From: Hominimerdicola alba
GTDB lineage: Bacteria; Bacillota; Clostridia; Oscillospirales; Ruminococcaceae
Reading direction: 5' to 3'
Assembly (NCBI RefSeq): GCF_900112155.1
Contig: NZ_FOKQ01000002.1
Coordinates: 124,001-188,000, forward strand
Length of the DNA stretch: 64,000 bases
Position numbers and translations under genes: made by a program. The notes beneath the pieces are model-generated. The model did no database searches. It was given only the letters and a program-made list of their open reading frames with translations, and was not told where the DNA came from. Positions 16,647-25,971 of this stretch are shown one piece after another (position 1 is the first letter of the stretch; each line of letters begins with the position of its first letter).

Positions 16647-16695
16647 CATTGGAAACAAGTTAAGTATAGACGTATATGACCGAAAGGAAGCATTT

Positions 16696-17736
16696 ATGAA
16701 CAAGAACAGTTATTCAAACAGCTACAAGGATGCAGGCGTTGACGTTACTGCAGGTTACAAGGCAGTAGAACTTATGAAGCAGTACGTTGGCAGAACAGTT
16801 ACCAAGGGCGTTCTCGATGGTATCGGCGGTTTCGGCGGACTTTTCGAGCTGGATATCACAGGCATTAAGAAGCCTGTTCTGGTATCGGGTACTGACGGCG
16901 TTGGCACCAAGATCAAGATAGCTTTCCTGCTGGACAAGCATGACACCGTGGGCATCGACTGCGTTGCAATGTGTGTTAACGACATCATCTGCTGCGGCGC
17001 TAAGCCCCAGTTTTTTCTGGATTATATCGCCTGCGGAAGAAATATCCCCGAGAAGATAGCAAGCATAGTATCCGGTGTTGCTGAGGGCTGCGTTCAGGCA
17101 GGCTGCGCACTGGTAGGCGGCGAGACTGCGGAGCACCCCGGTCTTATGCCTGAGGAAGAGTACGATCTGGCAGGATTCTCTGTTGGTGTTGTTGACAAGG
17201 ACAAGATACTTGACCCCACCACACAGAAGCCCGGCGATGTTATGATCGCTATAAAGTCCAGCGGTGTACACTCCAACGGTTTCTCGCTGGTCAGAAAGGT
17301 ATTCGATGTAAATGAAGAGAATCTGGCTAAGCACTATGATGAGCTGGGTACTACTCTGGGTGAAGCACTGCTGACACCTACACGCATCTATGTTAAGGCT
17401 ATCATGAGCCTGCTGGACGCTGTAAAGGTAAAGAGCATCTCTCACATCACAGGCGGCGGATTCTACGAGAATATCCCGAGAGCACTGCCTAAGGGCATTT
17501 CCGCTCAGATAAAGAGAAGCGATGTTCAGGTGCTGCCTATATTCGACCTTATCGCAAAGACAGGCAATATCCCCGAGAGAGATATGTTCAACACCTTCAA
17601 CATGGGCGTTGGCATGACTGTTGTTGTTGACAAGGCTGACGCTGATGCGGCTATCGCTGCAATAAAGGCTGCTGGCGAGGACGCTTATGTTCTCGGCGAA
17701 CTGGTCGAGAGCGACATGGGCGTTATCATCTGCTGA
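16696..17736 (+). CDS. purM: Phosphoribosylformylglycinamidine cyclo-ligase PurM (AIR synthetase)
   Basis: This enzyme of 346 residues closes the imidazole ring of FGAM with ATP to give AIR. Family motifs in order are [14 protein letters not shown] near residue 65, [10 protein letters not shown] near 90, [12 protein letters not shown] near 140, [14 protein letters not shown] near 193 and the [15 protein letters not shown] segment near 250. The start ATG is preceded by AAAGGAAG. It follows purF by 49 bases and ends 55 bases before a strong terminator, which closes the first purine transcription unit. Confidence 0.96.
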   Translation: MNKNSYSNSYKDAGVDVTAGYKAVELMKQYVGRTVTKGVLDGIGGFGGLFELDITGIKKPVLVSGTDGVGTKIKIAFLLDKHDTVGIDCVAMCVNDIICCGAKPQFFLDYIACGRNIPEKIASIVSGVAEGCVQAGCALVGGETAEHPGLMPEEEYDLAGFSVGVVDKDKILDPTTQKPGDVMIAIKSSGVHSNGFSLVRKVFDVNEENLAKHYDELGTTLGEALLTPTRIYVKAIMSLLDAVKVKSISHITGGGFYENIPRALPKGISAQIKRSDVQVLPIFDLIAKTGNIPERDMFNTFNMGVGMTVVVDKADADAAIAAIKAAGEDAYVLGELVESDMGVIIC

Positions 17737-17790
17737 TATAGCAAACGACATTGAGATTACTTGTCGGACTTTTACTATAATAGTCTTTCG

Positions 17791-17824
17791 GCCACTCGGT
17801 ACAGTTGTGCCGGGTGGCTTTTTT
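17791..17824 (+). terminator. Intrinsic terminator after purM
   Basis: GCCACTCGG pairs with CCGGGTGGC around a 10-base loop, followed by six T. A TATAAT at 17776-17781 lies just upstream but has no well-placed -35. Confidence 0.85.
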
Positions 17825-17855
17825 AAACAGGACAGAAACTCGGAGGTGTAATGAC

Positions 17856-18353
17856 ATGATAGAACTGAAAAGACAGGACAGCGAGGATTGGCCTTTTGTA
17901 TTTGATTCTGAACTTTGGGGCGAAAAACTTCATGTAGAAGTGAACATGGAGGACATCGAGGTGACTGATGACACCGCATCGGAGATACTTCCCGAGGTGG
18001 AAAAAGCAGTCGCATTTGTCAACAGCCACAAAGCTGAGATAATCGCTGCACTGATAGATGACGGTGCGCTGGATCTTGCTGATGACTGGGCGGCTTCGGC
18101 GGAAGAAGACCCCGATGAGGAAAACTGCTACATAATGGAAGATGGCCGGAAAGTCAGGACACCCATAACCGAGGAAGTTTTCACGGATATGCTGCATATC
18201 AACGAGGCTGCGCTGGAGTTCTATGATGATACCGAAGAGATAGGCAATATACAGCTTTATCTGACCTGCGACCCCGATATTTTTGCAGGTCATGCCTTTG
18301 ATGTTCAGATAGATCGCGAGGGCAACATAGAGGTGTGCGGTCTTTGCGGCTAG
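17856..18353 (+). CDS. DUF2262-like hypothetical protein
   Basis: This acidic, soluble protein has 165 residues. The C-terminal pattern LYLTCDPDIFAGHAFDVQID followed by a short glycine end matches my memory of the DUF2262 domain, whose function is not known. The start is ATG 17856 (MIELKRQ) with CGGAGGTG upstream; a longer frame reading back through the terminator is rejected. It is the first of five accessory genes inserted between purM and purN, all in the same direction and tightly packed. Confidence 0.75.
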   Translation: MIELKRQDSEDWPFVFDSELWGEKLHVEVNMEDIEVTDDTASEILPEVEKAVAFVNSHKAEIIAALIDDGALDLADDWAASAEEDPDEENCYIMEDGRKVRTPITEEVFTDMLHINEAALEFYDDTEEIGNIQLYLTCDPDIFAGHAFDVQIDREGNIEVCGLCG

Positions 18354-18366
18354 TAGTAAAAACACT

Positions 18367-19113
18367 ATGAAAACGGTTATTTTCGGGAAGAAGAACAGCG
18401 ACACTGGCATGCTTCTCCACGGCGGCGGACTCTCATGGTGGGGGTATCGCCGGGCTGCGGAGATACTTGCGGAGCGTTATCAGGTGGTTTTGCCCATACT
18501 GGACGGTCACACAGGGAGCGACAGGAATTTTACGTCCATCGAAGACAATGCGGCTGAGATAATACGTTTCATAGACAATGAACTCGGTGGCAGAGTGAAG
18601 CTTCTGGGCGGGCTTTCGCTGGGCGGACAGGTCGCTCTGGAAATGCTGGCACAGAGGGGCGATATCTGCGAAAATGCAGTCATCGAGAGTGCGCTTGTGA
18701 TACCATCGCAGGTGACAGCGGCGCTTTTGCCCTCATCACTGAAAATGAGTTACGGTCTTATCAAGAAAGAGTGGTTCGCACGTAAACAGTTCGCTTCGCT
18801 GAGGATACCCGATGAGCTTTTTGAAGATTATTTCCGCGACACCAAGGAGATAAGCCTTGAAAACATGACGGCTTTTCTGGTGGCTAATCAGAAGTATCAG
18901 CTGAAAAGTTCGGTGAAAGACACTTCTGCACGGGTGTATGTATTCGCGGGCGGCAAGGAGATAGGCTCGGTGAAGCGCTCGGCAGAATTGATACACAGCT
19001 CTGTGAAAGACAGTGCTATCAAGATACTTGACGGGCTGTATCACGGAGAATTCTCCATGAGATACGCGGAGAGGTATGCCGATAAAATAATGGATATCTG
19101 CGGAGGAAAATGA
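18367..19113 (+). CDS. Alpha/beta hydrolase
   Basis: This alpha/beta-hydrolase fold protein has 248 residues. The oxyanion region MLLHGGGLSWWGY is near residue 15. The nucleophile elbow GLSLGG has Ser at about 82. The catalytic His is probably in LYHGEFS near 225, with the acid around the AGGKEIG region. There is no signal peptide, so it is cytoplasmic. It starts 14 bases after the DUF2262 gene with only a weak ribosome binding site, and its TGA overlaps the next ATG (ATGA). The substrate is unknown. Confidence 0.85.
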   Translation: MKTVIFGKKNSDTGMLLHGGGLSWWGYRRAAEILAERYQVVLPILDGHTGSDRNFTSIEDNAAEIIRFIDNELGGRVKLLGGLSLGGQVALEMLAQRGDICENAVIESALVIPSQVTAALLPSSLKMSYGLIKKEWFARKQFASLRIPDELFEDYFRDTKEISLENMTAFLVANQKYQLKSSVKDTSARVYVFAGGKEIGSVKRSAELIHSSVKDSAIKILDGLYHGEFSMRYAERYADKIMDICGGK

Positions 19114-19565
19114 CGGTGGAAAATCTTGACAGTCAGGTTACTGAATTTTTGATAAGGGCGAAAAAAGCCACATATGCTGGCAAGGGTGCGGAAAGCACAA
19201 GCAGCCGCCCGAAGTCCCATGACTTGCAGTACAGCGAGGGCGGACTTACCTATATAGATACTTATCTCGGCGGCGAAAGATTCGCAGGCGAGGAAGCTTT
19301 GTGGCATGACGGTGAGCCTTTCTGGACGATGAATTACGTCGGCAGGGTAACAGGCGAAAATTTCAGCGGAGATTTTCTGAAAGAAGCACTGTTGAAAGTC
19401 CCTGCTGATAACCCATTCAGAGGACCCGAGCATTATGAAGACGGCGGATATGTATACGAATGTGAGGTCAGCGGTGACACAAACTGGTTTAGCGGACGGG
19501 AGATCATCTCCCTGAATGGTGAGCAGATATATGAATGTCTGTTCCACGGCGGAAGTATAAAATAA
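19110..19565 (+). CDS. DUF5680-like hypothetical protein
   Basis: This 151-residue protein matches the DUF5680 pattern as I know it. FLIRAKKATYA is at the N-terminus, then SSRPKSHDLQYSEG, YIDTYLGGERFAGEEALWHD, WTMNYVGR and FRGPEHYEDG, ending with an ECLFHGG close. In other proteins this domain is often fused to an HTH; here it stands alone. The function is unknown. The start overlaps the preceding hydrolase by four bases, implying coupled translation. Confidence 0.75.
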   Translation: MTVENLDSQVTEFLIRAKKATYAGKGAESTSSRPKSHDLQYSEGGLTYIDTYLGGERFAGEEALWHDGEPFWTMNYVGRVTGENFSGDFLKEALLKVPADNPFRGPEHYEDGGYVYECEVSGDTNWFSGREIISLNGEQIYECLFHGGSIK

Positions 19566-19575
19566 GGAGGATATT

Positions 19576-20067
19576 ATGCCGTTTACAAAGATAAAGAAAA
19601 GGCTGGAGAGCGAGTTCCTTGCGCCCTCTTTGCAGGGGCGTGTGACTTACTTTGCCACATCTTACAGCAAATGCCCCGACCATGAGGGCAGGGCGGCTAT
19701 ACGTGTTGACGGTGTTGAGGTCTTCAAGAGCAATTATTTTGAGCGAATGATGATACATTCGCAGAAATACCATGAACTTGAAGAAAGCGGTAAAGGGCTC
19801 CACGAAAGCTGGATGCAAGCTTTTGACGAAGCCGAAAAGGCTGGTGGATTTGACCATCATGTGTTTTACCGCGCCTTTGATATGTTCGCTTCACAGCCTA
19901 TCGAGGAGAGTCTGAAAAGCGAGTATCCTCTGGTGAGGATATTTGCGATACTTGACAGGCGTACAGGCAAGCGCAGGCTTTCTGCCATGGTTGAGGAAAT
20001 GGAGTCTGCACCGCCGTATATAAAAGTATTCTACAAGCTGAGATGTGAAGCGGAGGGCATATCGTGA
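19576..20067 (+). CDS. SF0329-like conserved hypothetical protein
   Basis: This soluble protein has 163 residues. The N-terminal half shows KIKKRLESEFL, a GRVTYFAT segment and an IRVDGVEVFKSNYFE strand-rich core typical of what is annotated in Clostridia as the SF0329 family; its function is unknown. The C-terminal half is helical and includes ILDRRTGKRRL. The start has a perfect AAGGAGG. Its stop overlaps the GTG of the next gene. It is part of the same accessory string between purM and purN. Confidence 0.72.
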   Translation: MPFTKIKKRLESEFLAPSLQGRVTYFATSYSKCPDHEGRAAIRVDGVEVFKSNYFERMMIHSQKYHELEESGKGLHESWMQAFDEAEKAGGFDHHVFYRAFDMFASQPIEESLKSEYPLVRIFAILDRRTGKRRLSAMVEEMESAPPYIKVFYKLRCEAEGIS

Positions 20068-20546
20068 GTGGATTCGACAACAGGAAGTCGTTCAAGACAT
20101 TCTGGCACAGGCACGGGCATCAGGTCATAGGTCTGGTGGTGCTTGCGGTTGTGATAATTATCGGGGTCATCGGTTACAGGGAGACCCACCCGAAAGCGCC
20201 GTCATATAACGAGATACTCGGCATAGATGATATGCATCTCAGCTACAAGGTCGATACCAAGGGCTTTGACGGCGAGATGTTCATATACAGCGTGTATTTC
20301 AAAAAGGACGTGACCCAATCTGACACAGACGAGCTTGACCGCCGTATCAGCAAACTTACCGAAGACTACACCGAAGATAATTACTATGGATATATCACGC
20401 TTCTCGAACCGGATGGCAAAAAAGCCGAGATAATGCTGGATCTTGGCAACGCTGATGATGATCGAATGATAAAAGAAATACTCGAAGCGCTGGACGGCAT
20501 GAAAGGCATAAAGAAAGTCATTATCAACGAGGAAGCAGAATACTGA
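20064..20546 (+). CDS. Single-pass membrane protein of unknown function
   Basis: This 160-residue protein begins at GTG 20064, which overlaps the previous stop (GTGA). A basic N-terminus (RKSFKTFWHRHGHQ) precedes one transmembrane helix at about residues 22-40 (VIGLVVLAVVIIIGVIGY). An extracellular alpha/beta-type domain of about 115 residues follows. There is no lipobox and no recognised family. It ends 20 bases before purN, so it is probably cotranscribed with it. Confidence 0.75.
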   Translation: MSGFDNRKSFKTFWHRHGHQVIGLVVLAVVIIIGVIGYRETHPKAPSYNEILGIDDMHLSYKVDTKGFDGEMFIYSVYFKKDVTQSDTDELDRRISKLTEDYTEDNYYGYITLLEPDGKKAEIMLDLGNADDDRMIKEILEALDGMKGIKKVIINEEAEY

Positions 20547-20566
20547 TCGTGAAAGGAAGTATCATT

Positions 20567-21190
20567 ATGAAAAATATAGTTGTACTGGTCTCGGGCGGCG
20601 GGACAAATTTGCAGGCGCTGATTGACGCTCAGGAAAGAGGAGAGATAAAGGGCGGCAGGATAAGCTGTGTAATATCCTCCAAGGAGGGCGCTTACGCTCT
20701 TGAAAGAGCGGCTAAGGCGGGTATACCCTCTGTAGTGCTGCCCAGGAAAGAGTATGCTGACAAGAAAGCATACAGCCAGGCTATACTTGAAGAACTCAAC
20801 AGACAGAAAGCCGACCTCGTGGTGCTGGCAGGATTCATGATAATACTGGACGAGGTAGTCACAAAGGCATATCCTTACAGGATAATCAATGTTCACCCTG
20901 CGCTGATACCCTCATTCTGCGGTGAGGGATTCTACGGGCTGAAAGTTCATGAAAAGGCTCTGGAATATGGTGTCAAGGTCAGCGGTGCGACAATACATTT
21001 CGTAAATGAAGAAGCCGATGCGGGCGCTATCATATTGCAGGGTGCTGTGGATATCGCCAACGATGAGACCCCCGAAAGCTTGCAGAAGAAGATAATGGAA
21101 AACGTGGAGTGGAAGCTTCTGCCCAAGGCAGTTTCGCTGTTCTGCGAGGACAGGATAACTATCCGCGACGGCAAGGCTTACGTGGACTAA
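20567..21190 (+). CDS. purN: Phosphoribosylglycinamide formyltransferase PurN
   Basis: This folate-dependent GAR transformylase has 207 residues. It shows LVSGGGTNLQALID near the N-terminus (phosphate binding), LAGFMIIL, and the active-site NVHPALIPSFCGEGFYG segment with its His. The GATIHFVNEEADAGAII segment carries the catalytic Asp. The ATG at 20567 is chosen because it follows AAAGGA; the in-frame GTG at 20549 would lie over the site. It is the last gene before a new promoter at 21233. Confidence 0.95.
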   Translation: MKNIVVLVSGGGTNLQALIDAQERGEIKGGRISCVISSKEGAYALERAAKAGIPSVVLPRKEYADKKAYSQAILEELNRQKADLVVLAGFMIILDEVVTKAYPYRIINVHPALIPSFCGEGFYGLKVHEKALEYGVKVSGATIHFVNEEADAGAIILQGAVDIANDETPESLQKKIMENVEWKLLPKAVSLFCEDRITIRDGKAYVD

Positions 21191-21232
21191 GTGAACTATC
21201 TGAAAAAAATAGTGATAATTCTTTGCTATGAC

Positions 21233-21261
21233 TTGCAATTGTCGGGAATTTCTGCTATAAT
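21233..21261 (+). promoter_or_regulatory. Sigma-A promoter of the second purine unit (purO onward)
   Basis: TTGCAA (21233-21238) and TATAAT (21256-21261) have a 17-base spacer. The leader to purO is about 125 bases. Confidence 0.8.
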
Positions 21262-21335
21262 ATATAGTTGAGGTGGTGGGCGCACATCACCTTAGATTAA
21301 AATTGGGAAAAACTGAAAAAAGAATATGAAGAAAA

Positions 21336-21359
21336 ACCATTGAATCAAAGATCAATGGT
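21336..21359 (+). promoter_or_regulatory. Leader hairpin upstream of purO
   Basis: ACCATTGA (21336-21343) pairs perfectly with TCAATGGT (21352-21359) across an 8-base loop. There is no T run, so it is not a terminator. It lies 20 bases before the AAGGAGG of purO and could affect mRNA stability or regulation. Confidence 0.45.
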
Positions 21360-21392
21360 CAACCATAAACCTTATCAAGGAGGTCAAAAAAT

Positions 21393-22109
21393 ATGAAAAC
21401 ACTTGACATTTATGAGGAACTGAAAGGCAACGCTTACCCCGGAAGAGGTATAGTTATCGGTAAGAGCGCTGACGGCAAGCACGCTGTTACTGCTTACTTC
21501 ATCATGGGCAGAAGCGTGAACTCCAGAAACAGAGTTTTCACTGAGACCGAGGACGGCATCAAGACCGAGGCTGCTGATCCTTCAAAGCTTTCAGATCCCC
21601 ATCTGATAATATATTCCCCTGTTAGGGTACTGGGCAACAAGACCATCGTTACCAACGGCGACCAGACCGATACTATATACGAGCTGATGGACAAGCAGCA
21701 GACTTTCGAGCAGAGCCTGCGCACCCGTGAGTATGAGGACGATGCTCCCAACTACACACCCAGGATCTCGGGTATCATGCACGTTGGCGACGGTCAGTAC
21801 AACTATGCTATGAGCATACTGAAATCCGCTGACGGCAACCCCGACAGCGTTGAGAGATTCACTTTCACATACTCAACTCCCATAGCAGGTTTCGGTCATT
21901 TCATCCACACCTACATGGGTGACGGCAATCCTCTGCCCAGCTTTGAGGGTGAGCCCAAGAAGGTTACTATACCCAACGATATCGACGAGTTCACAAACGG
22001 TCTCTGGAACGCGCTGAACGAGGACAACAAGGTATCGCTGTTTGTAAGGTTTATCGATATTGAGACAGGCAAGGCTGTTTCAAAGATCGTAAACAAGTAT
22101 TCAAAGTAA
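21393..22109 (+). CDS. purO: IMP cyclohydrolase, PurO type
   Basis: This 238-residue protein shows the signature NAYPGRGIVIG...MGRSVNSRNRVF of the archaeal-type IMP cyclohydrolase family, which closes FAICAR to IMP. It is an Ntn-like fold unrelated to the MGS-like cyclohydrolase domain of bifunctional PurH. The partner AICAR transformylase is encoded downstream at 25972-27153 without a cyclohydrolase domain, so this gene plausibly supplies the missing activity. The start has a consensus AAGGAGG. The TAA overlaps the next ATG by one base. Confidence 0.9.
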   Translation: MKTLDIYEELKGNAYPGRGIVIGKSADGKHAVTAYFIMGRSVNSRNRVFTETEDGIKTEAADPSKLSDPHLIIYSPVRVLGNKTIVTNGDQTDTIYELMDKQQTFEQSLRTREYEDDAPNYTPRISGIMHVGDGQYNYAMSILKSADGNPDSVERFTFTYSTPIAGFGHFIHTYMGDGNPLPSFEGEPKKVTIPNDIDEFTNGLWNALNEDNKVSLFVRFIDIETGKAVSKIVNKYSK

Positions 22110-22513
22110 TGGCACGCCGGCTGATAAGATATTTCTCTATAGCCCCCGGAAGCGAGTACACACTTGGTATGACTGAGGACGGCCGTTATGTTTTTGCAGG
22201 CAATATCGGCGGTACTCAGATGACCGAGCTTTATGACATAGGACGGGAGCGTTATGAGAAATTTACCGACCCCGCCAATAAAGGCAAGATACATGACATG
22301 ATACAGGAAGTGCACACTGAATGTCAACGTATAGCTTTTCAGGGTTCCCGTGCAGAGCCTATGCCTGTGATGATACCCGAGCACAGAACTCTTGAAGAGC
22401 ATATGGAGTATTTCCGTTTTATCAGTGAAAACCACATAACAGGCGGAAGAGTTGAGGACGAGAGACTCATACTTGTCACCGATGACTGCGAGCGCTGTTT
22501 CGATCTGGACTGA
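22109..22513 (+). CDS. Hypothetical protein overlapping purO
   Basis: This 134-residue protein begins at an ATG overlapping the purO stop. The N-terminal half (RYFSIAPGSEYTLGMTEDGRY) looks beta-rich. The rest is acidic and helical, ending in DDCERCFDLD. No membrane segment or known family is seen. Tight coupling with purO and the downstream zinc-ribbon gene (eight-base gap) marks it as part of the operon. Confidence 0.72.
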   Translation: MARRLIRYFSIAPGSEYTLGMTEDGRYVFAGNIGGTQMTELYDIGRERYEKFTDPANKGKIHDMIQEVHTECQRIAFQGSRAEPMPVMIPEHRTLEEHMEYFRFISENHITGGRVEDERLILVTDDCERCFDLD

Positions 22514-22521
22514 TCCGTACT

Positions 22522-23040
22522 ATGGAACTCAGAGCAATGAAATGCCCGAACTGTTCGGGCGATATAAAATATACTCCCGGCAAAGCCAAGGCGGTCTGCC
22601 CCTACTGCGATTCGCAGATACAGATAAGCATGACCGCCGAGGAGCGGGAGTTTGAGAGGGATACTTCTAGGCTTGCCCACAACAGAGACAAGTACTTCAA
22701 GGATCTGAAAATATGGCGGGTGATATTTTATATCTCACTGCCGCTGGCTGTTTTATCGGGGGTGCTGCTGAGTTTATCCGACAGCGCTTTTTTAGGGCTG
22801 CCTGCGATATTCTTTATATTTGCGGCATCGCCTGTGCTTCGTCTTGCGGCGCCCGATATCCCGAAAGATCTGGAAGGGGAGCTTTCCAAGAAAGAGAGAC
22901 CCCTTAAAAAAGGTGCGCTTTACGGTATATTCATCGGACTTGTACTGCTGGGCGGTGTTGTGACGGGCTTGATAAAAGATGACAGCAAGCCAGAGGAAGG
23001 TACAGCTTCAAGTTCGGCGGTATCTCAGGCTGACAGCTAG
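22522..23040 (+). CDS. Zinc-ribbon membrane protein, paralogue 1
   Basis: This 172-residue protein has an N-terminal zinc ribbon (CPNCSGDI ... CPYCDS) near residues 8-31, a short charged helical linker, and three to four hydrophobic segments between about 66 and 150. It ends in a polar Ser-rich tail. It is the most diverged of four tandem paralogues (22522-24765) that share the ribbon almost letter for letter. It is probably a membrane protein with a cytosolic metal-binding head. The function is unknown. Confidence 0.8.
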   Translation: MELRAMKCPNCSGDIKYTPGKAKAVCPYCDSQIQISMTAEEREFERDTSRLAHNRDKYFKDLKIWRVIFYISLPLAVLSGVLLSLSDSAFLGLPAIFFIFAASPVLRLAAPDIPKDLEGELSKKERPLKKGALYGIFIGLVLLGGVVTGLIKDDSKPEEGTASSSAVSQADS

Positions 23041-23071
23041 AAGAAACGATTTTCCACCAAAGGAGAACACT

Positions 23072-23578
23072 ATGGAAATAACGGTTATGAAATGTCCGAA
23101 CTGTTCGGGCGATATAAACTATGATCCACATCAAAGGGTGGTAAAATGTCCTTACTGTGATTCGACCCTGAATATGGACACAGAAGGCCGTATAGCTGAG
23201 GAAGAGCTTCGCAGGGAACGTATGCATAATGCTGATATGCAGGCTGAAAGAGAGAAGTATCTCAAAGATGTCAAAAAGTGGCATCTCAAGAAAAAGATAT
23301 ACTACGGTGTCATCGCTGTGGCAACGTGCGCGGCATATCTTGCGGATAAGTTCATAAAGGACGGTGTCGGCACGGCTATCGTCGCTATTCTGCTTATTGT
23401 AATGATAGGTTTCCCGATATGGCTTAACAGCGTCGTCCCGAATGCACCCGCTGCAGTTGAAAGCGGCTTCAAGCTCAAAAGGGGCGTTGGCAACACGGTG
23501 AAACTCTATATCATGTCGATCCTTTCTTCAATGGGCGGACTTCTTATCGCAGTTATCGTCGAGGATATAATAAATTAA
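23072..23578 (+). CDS. Zinc-ribbon membrane protein, paralogue 2
   Basis: This protein has 168 residues. The start is ATG 23072 (MEITVMKCPNCSG), with AAAGGAG upstream; the longer frame back to 22979 overlaps the previous gene and is rejected. The zinc ribbon CPNCSGDINY ... CPYCDS is followed by a charged, possibly coiled-coil stretch (EEELRRERMHNADMQAER). After it come three hydrophobic helices, one near the ribbon-distal YYGVIAVATCAAYLA. It is the second of the tandem set. The function is unknown. Confidence 0.8.
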   Translation: MEITVMKCPNCSGDINYDPHQRVVKCPYCDSTLNMDTEGRIAEEELRRERMHNADMQAEREKYLKDVKKWHLKKKIYYGVIAVATCAAYLADKFIKDGVGTAIVAILLIVMIGFPIWLNSVVPNAPAAVESGFKLKRGVGNTVKLYIMSILSSMGGLLIAVIVEDIIN

Positions 23579-23646
23579 GAAACTCACCCGCAGGGGATGC
23601 AGTATATCAGGCTGAGGAAACAGAAAGCGCAGATGAGTAATCTACT

Positions 23647-24153
23647 ATGCAGATAACAGTTATAAAATGTCCGAACTGTTCGGGCGATATAACCTATGCC
23701 CCGGGTCAGCAGGTGACAAGATGTCCCTACTGTGATTCGATGCTGAACATAAAGCCAGGACCTGATGCGGTCGCTCTTGAAAGAACCAAAAATGAATTCA
23801 AGAATATCGCGCATATCAGGGATGACTACGGCAAACGCGTTCGACGCTGGAAAATCAGCACTTATATCTACTATGGGCTGGAGTTACTGCTGTCATTCAT
23901 ATCTTTAATGTTGGCAGACCGCTGCAAAAATCACTCAGACGGGTATAATCTTGGCAAGATGATCTTGCTGATGATATTTATATCCTTTTTTGCAGTACCG
24001 CCGATCTTATCAAAAATGGTACCGACTCCCCCAAAAGAAGTCGCAGAGACGCTGAGGCTAAGATCAGGTCTGCTTGTTGCTGTCAAAATAGCAATTACCG
24101 CATTTCTGTTTGCTTTGGCAGGTGGTTTAATAGTTGCTTTCATCTACGGATAG
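23647..24153 (+). CDS. Zinc-ribbon membrane protein, paralogue 3
   Basis: This protein has 168 residues. The zinc ribbon CPNCSGDITY ... CPYCDS at the N-terminus is followed by ALERTKNEFKN and three to four hydrophobic helices. It is closely similar to paralogue 4 over its full length, and even the 40 bases upstream of the two ATGs align (ending GATGAGTAAT before the start). This points to a recent tandem duplication. The ribosome binding site is weak (GATGAG). No function is known. Confidence 0.8.
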   Translation: MQITVIKCPNCSGDITYAPGQQVTRCPYCDSMLNIKPGPDAVALERTKNEFKNIAHIRDDYGKRVRRWKISTYIYYGLELLLSFISLMLADRCKNHSDGYNLGKMILLMIFISFFAVPPILSKMVPTPPKEVAETLRLRSGLLVAVKIAITAFLFALAGGLIVAFIYG

Positions 24154-24249
24154 ATGGGAGCATATCGTGCAGGAATGGGATAAAAAACCGTGATAACAGT
24201 ATCTTTCGATAAGGCTGAAGGAACAGAAAGTGAAGATGAGTAATATACC

Positions 24250-24765
24250 ATGCAGATAACAGCTGTAAAATGTCCGAACTGTTCGGGCGATATAAAATAT
24301 ACCCCGGGTCAGGAGCTGACAAGATGCCCCTACTGTGATTCGGTGCTTGATATAAAGGCAGAGTCTGATGCGGATGCCCTTGAAAAAACCAAAAATGAAT
24401 TCAAGAACAGCGAACATATCAGGTATGACTACGGCAAACGTCTCCAGCACTGGAAAAATACTACTTATCTCTACTACGGGATGGTGTTCCTGCTGACAAT
24501 ATTTGCTTTTCTGGTTACATACATCTTCGAGAGCTCAGACGGGTATAAATTTGGCGAGATGATATTGTTTGTGGTATTAATATCCTTTATTGCAGTACCG
24601 GCGGTCTTATCAAAAAAGTTACCGACTCCTCCAAAAGAAGTCGAAAAGACGCTGAGTGTCAAAGCAGGATTACCTGTTGCTGTCAAAATGGCAATTACCG
24701 CACTTCTGTTTGCTTTGGCAGGTGCCTTCATATCAGTTTTACTCGACCATATTAATATTTTGTGA
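24250..24765 (+). CDS. Zinc-ribbon membrane protein, paralogue 4
   Basis: This protein has 171 residues and is nearly collinear with paralogue 3. It has the ribbon CPNCSGDIKY ... CPYCDS, the linker ALEKTKNEFKN, then hydrophobic helices including VFLLTIFAFLVTYIF. A PTPPKEVEKTLSVKAGL loop precedes the last helix. It is the last of the four-gene array. The upstream spacer duplicates that of paralogue 3. Its place inside the purine operon between purO and the AICAR transformylase gives no clear clue to function. Confidence 0.8.
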   Translation: MQITAVKCPNCSGDIKYTPGQELTRCPYCDSVLDIKAESDADALEKTKNEFKNSEHIRYDYGKRLQHWKNTTYLYYGMVFLLTIFAFLVTYIFESSDGYKFGEMILFVVLISFIAVPAVLSKKLPTPPKEVEKTLSVKAGLPVAVKMAITALLFALAGAFISVLLDHINIL

Positions 24766-24778
24766 TAGGCTGCAATAG

Positions 24779-25336
<558 letters not shown>

Positions 25337-25350
25337 ACTTATAGTTGAAT

Positions 25351-25890
25351 ATGAAAAACAATAAATATGCACGCAACCGCAGGAAAATACTGGGTGCAGA
25401 TATAGGTATAACATTTTGTACACTTATACTGTGCATAGCGCCCGAAACCGACTTTGAGGTGGGCTTGGCGGTCTGCGCAATCCTGTTCTGTTTGATTTTC
25501 TGGTTCATCTATTTTTGGGTGATCACAAAATTCAAAAAGCAGATGAAACGTTCAAACACGATGTATAACGGTAATCTTGAAGCAGTCCTTGAAAACTGCC
25601 CTGACCGCGGCGAGGAGTACGCTCTTCTGGATATTGGCTTATTCAGCTATTCTTCAGGCAGGATATCTCTTTTCAGCGATATTATCTGTCTGACAAAGAG
25701 GGACCTTGCCATGGTATATCAGCTTTGGATATATGAGAACAACGGGACTCGTTCGTTTATGGATTTTGAGATCGGAGAAGAACGTGATTGTTTACTGGAA
25801 AAGGTAAGGGATACGCATCCCGAGATCACCATATGGGATAAAGAGGGACTGCCTTCCAAAGAAGATCTGGACAGGATCGTCCGTAAGTAA
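25351..25890 (+). CDS. Two-helix membrane protein of unknown function
   Basis: This 179-residue protein has a basic N-terminus, two transmembrane helices at about residues 15-55 (ITFCTLILCIAPE and a second stretch ending FWFIYFWVI), then a ~120-residue cytoplasmic domain. That domain includes LFSDIICLTKRDLAMVYQLWIY and resembles a PH-like strand pattern. The ATG at 25351 is chosen; the ribosome binding site is weak. It starts 14 bases after the CbrC-like gene and precedes the AICAR transformylase. Confidence 0.72.
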   Translation: MKNNKYARNRRKILGADIGITFCTLILCIAPETDFEVGLAVCAILFCLIFWFIYFWVITKFKKQMKRSNTMYNGNLEAVLENCPDRGEEYALLDIGLFSYSSGRISLFSDIICLTKRDLAMVYQLWIYENNGTRSFMDFEIGEERDCLLEKVRDTHPEITIWDKEGLPSKEDLDRIVRK

Positions 25891-25971
25891 TATGGCGGAA
25901 AAGAGTCTGATGACCCCGCAGGTCCGCCTGCGGATAAAGATAAATCAATATTTTAATCGGAGGTAATAACA

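Noticed and set aside
17776-17781. TATAAT just after purM as a promoter for the DUF2262 gene
   Set aside because: The nearest -35-like hexamers are at 9 or 19 bases, and the predicted start would fall at the foot of a strong terminator.
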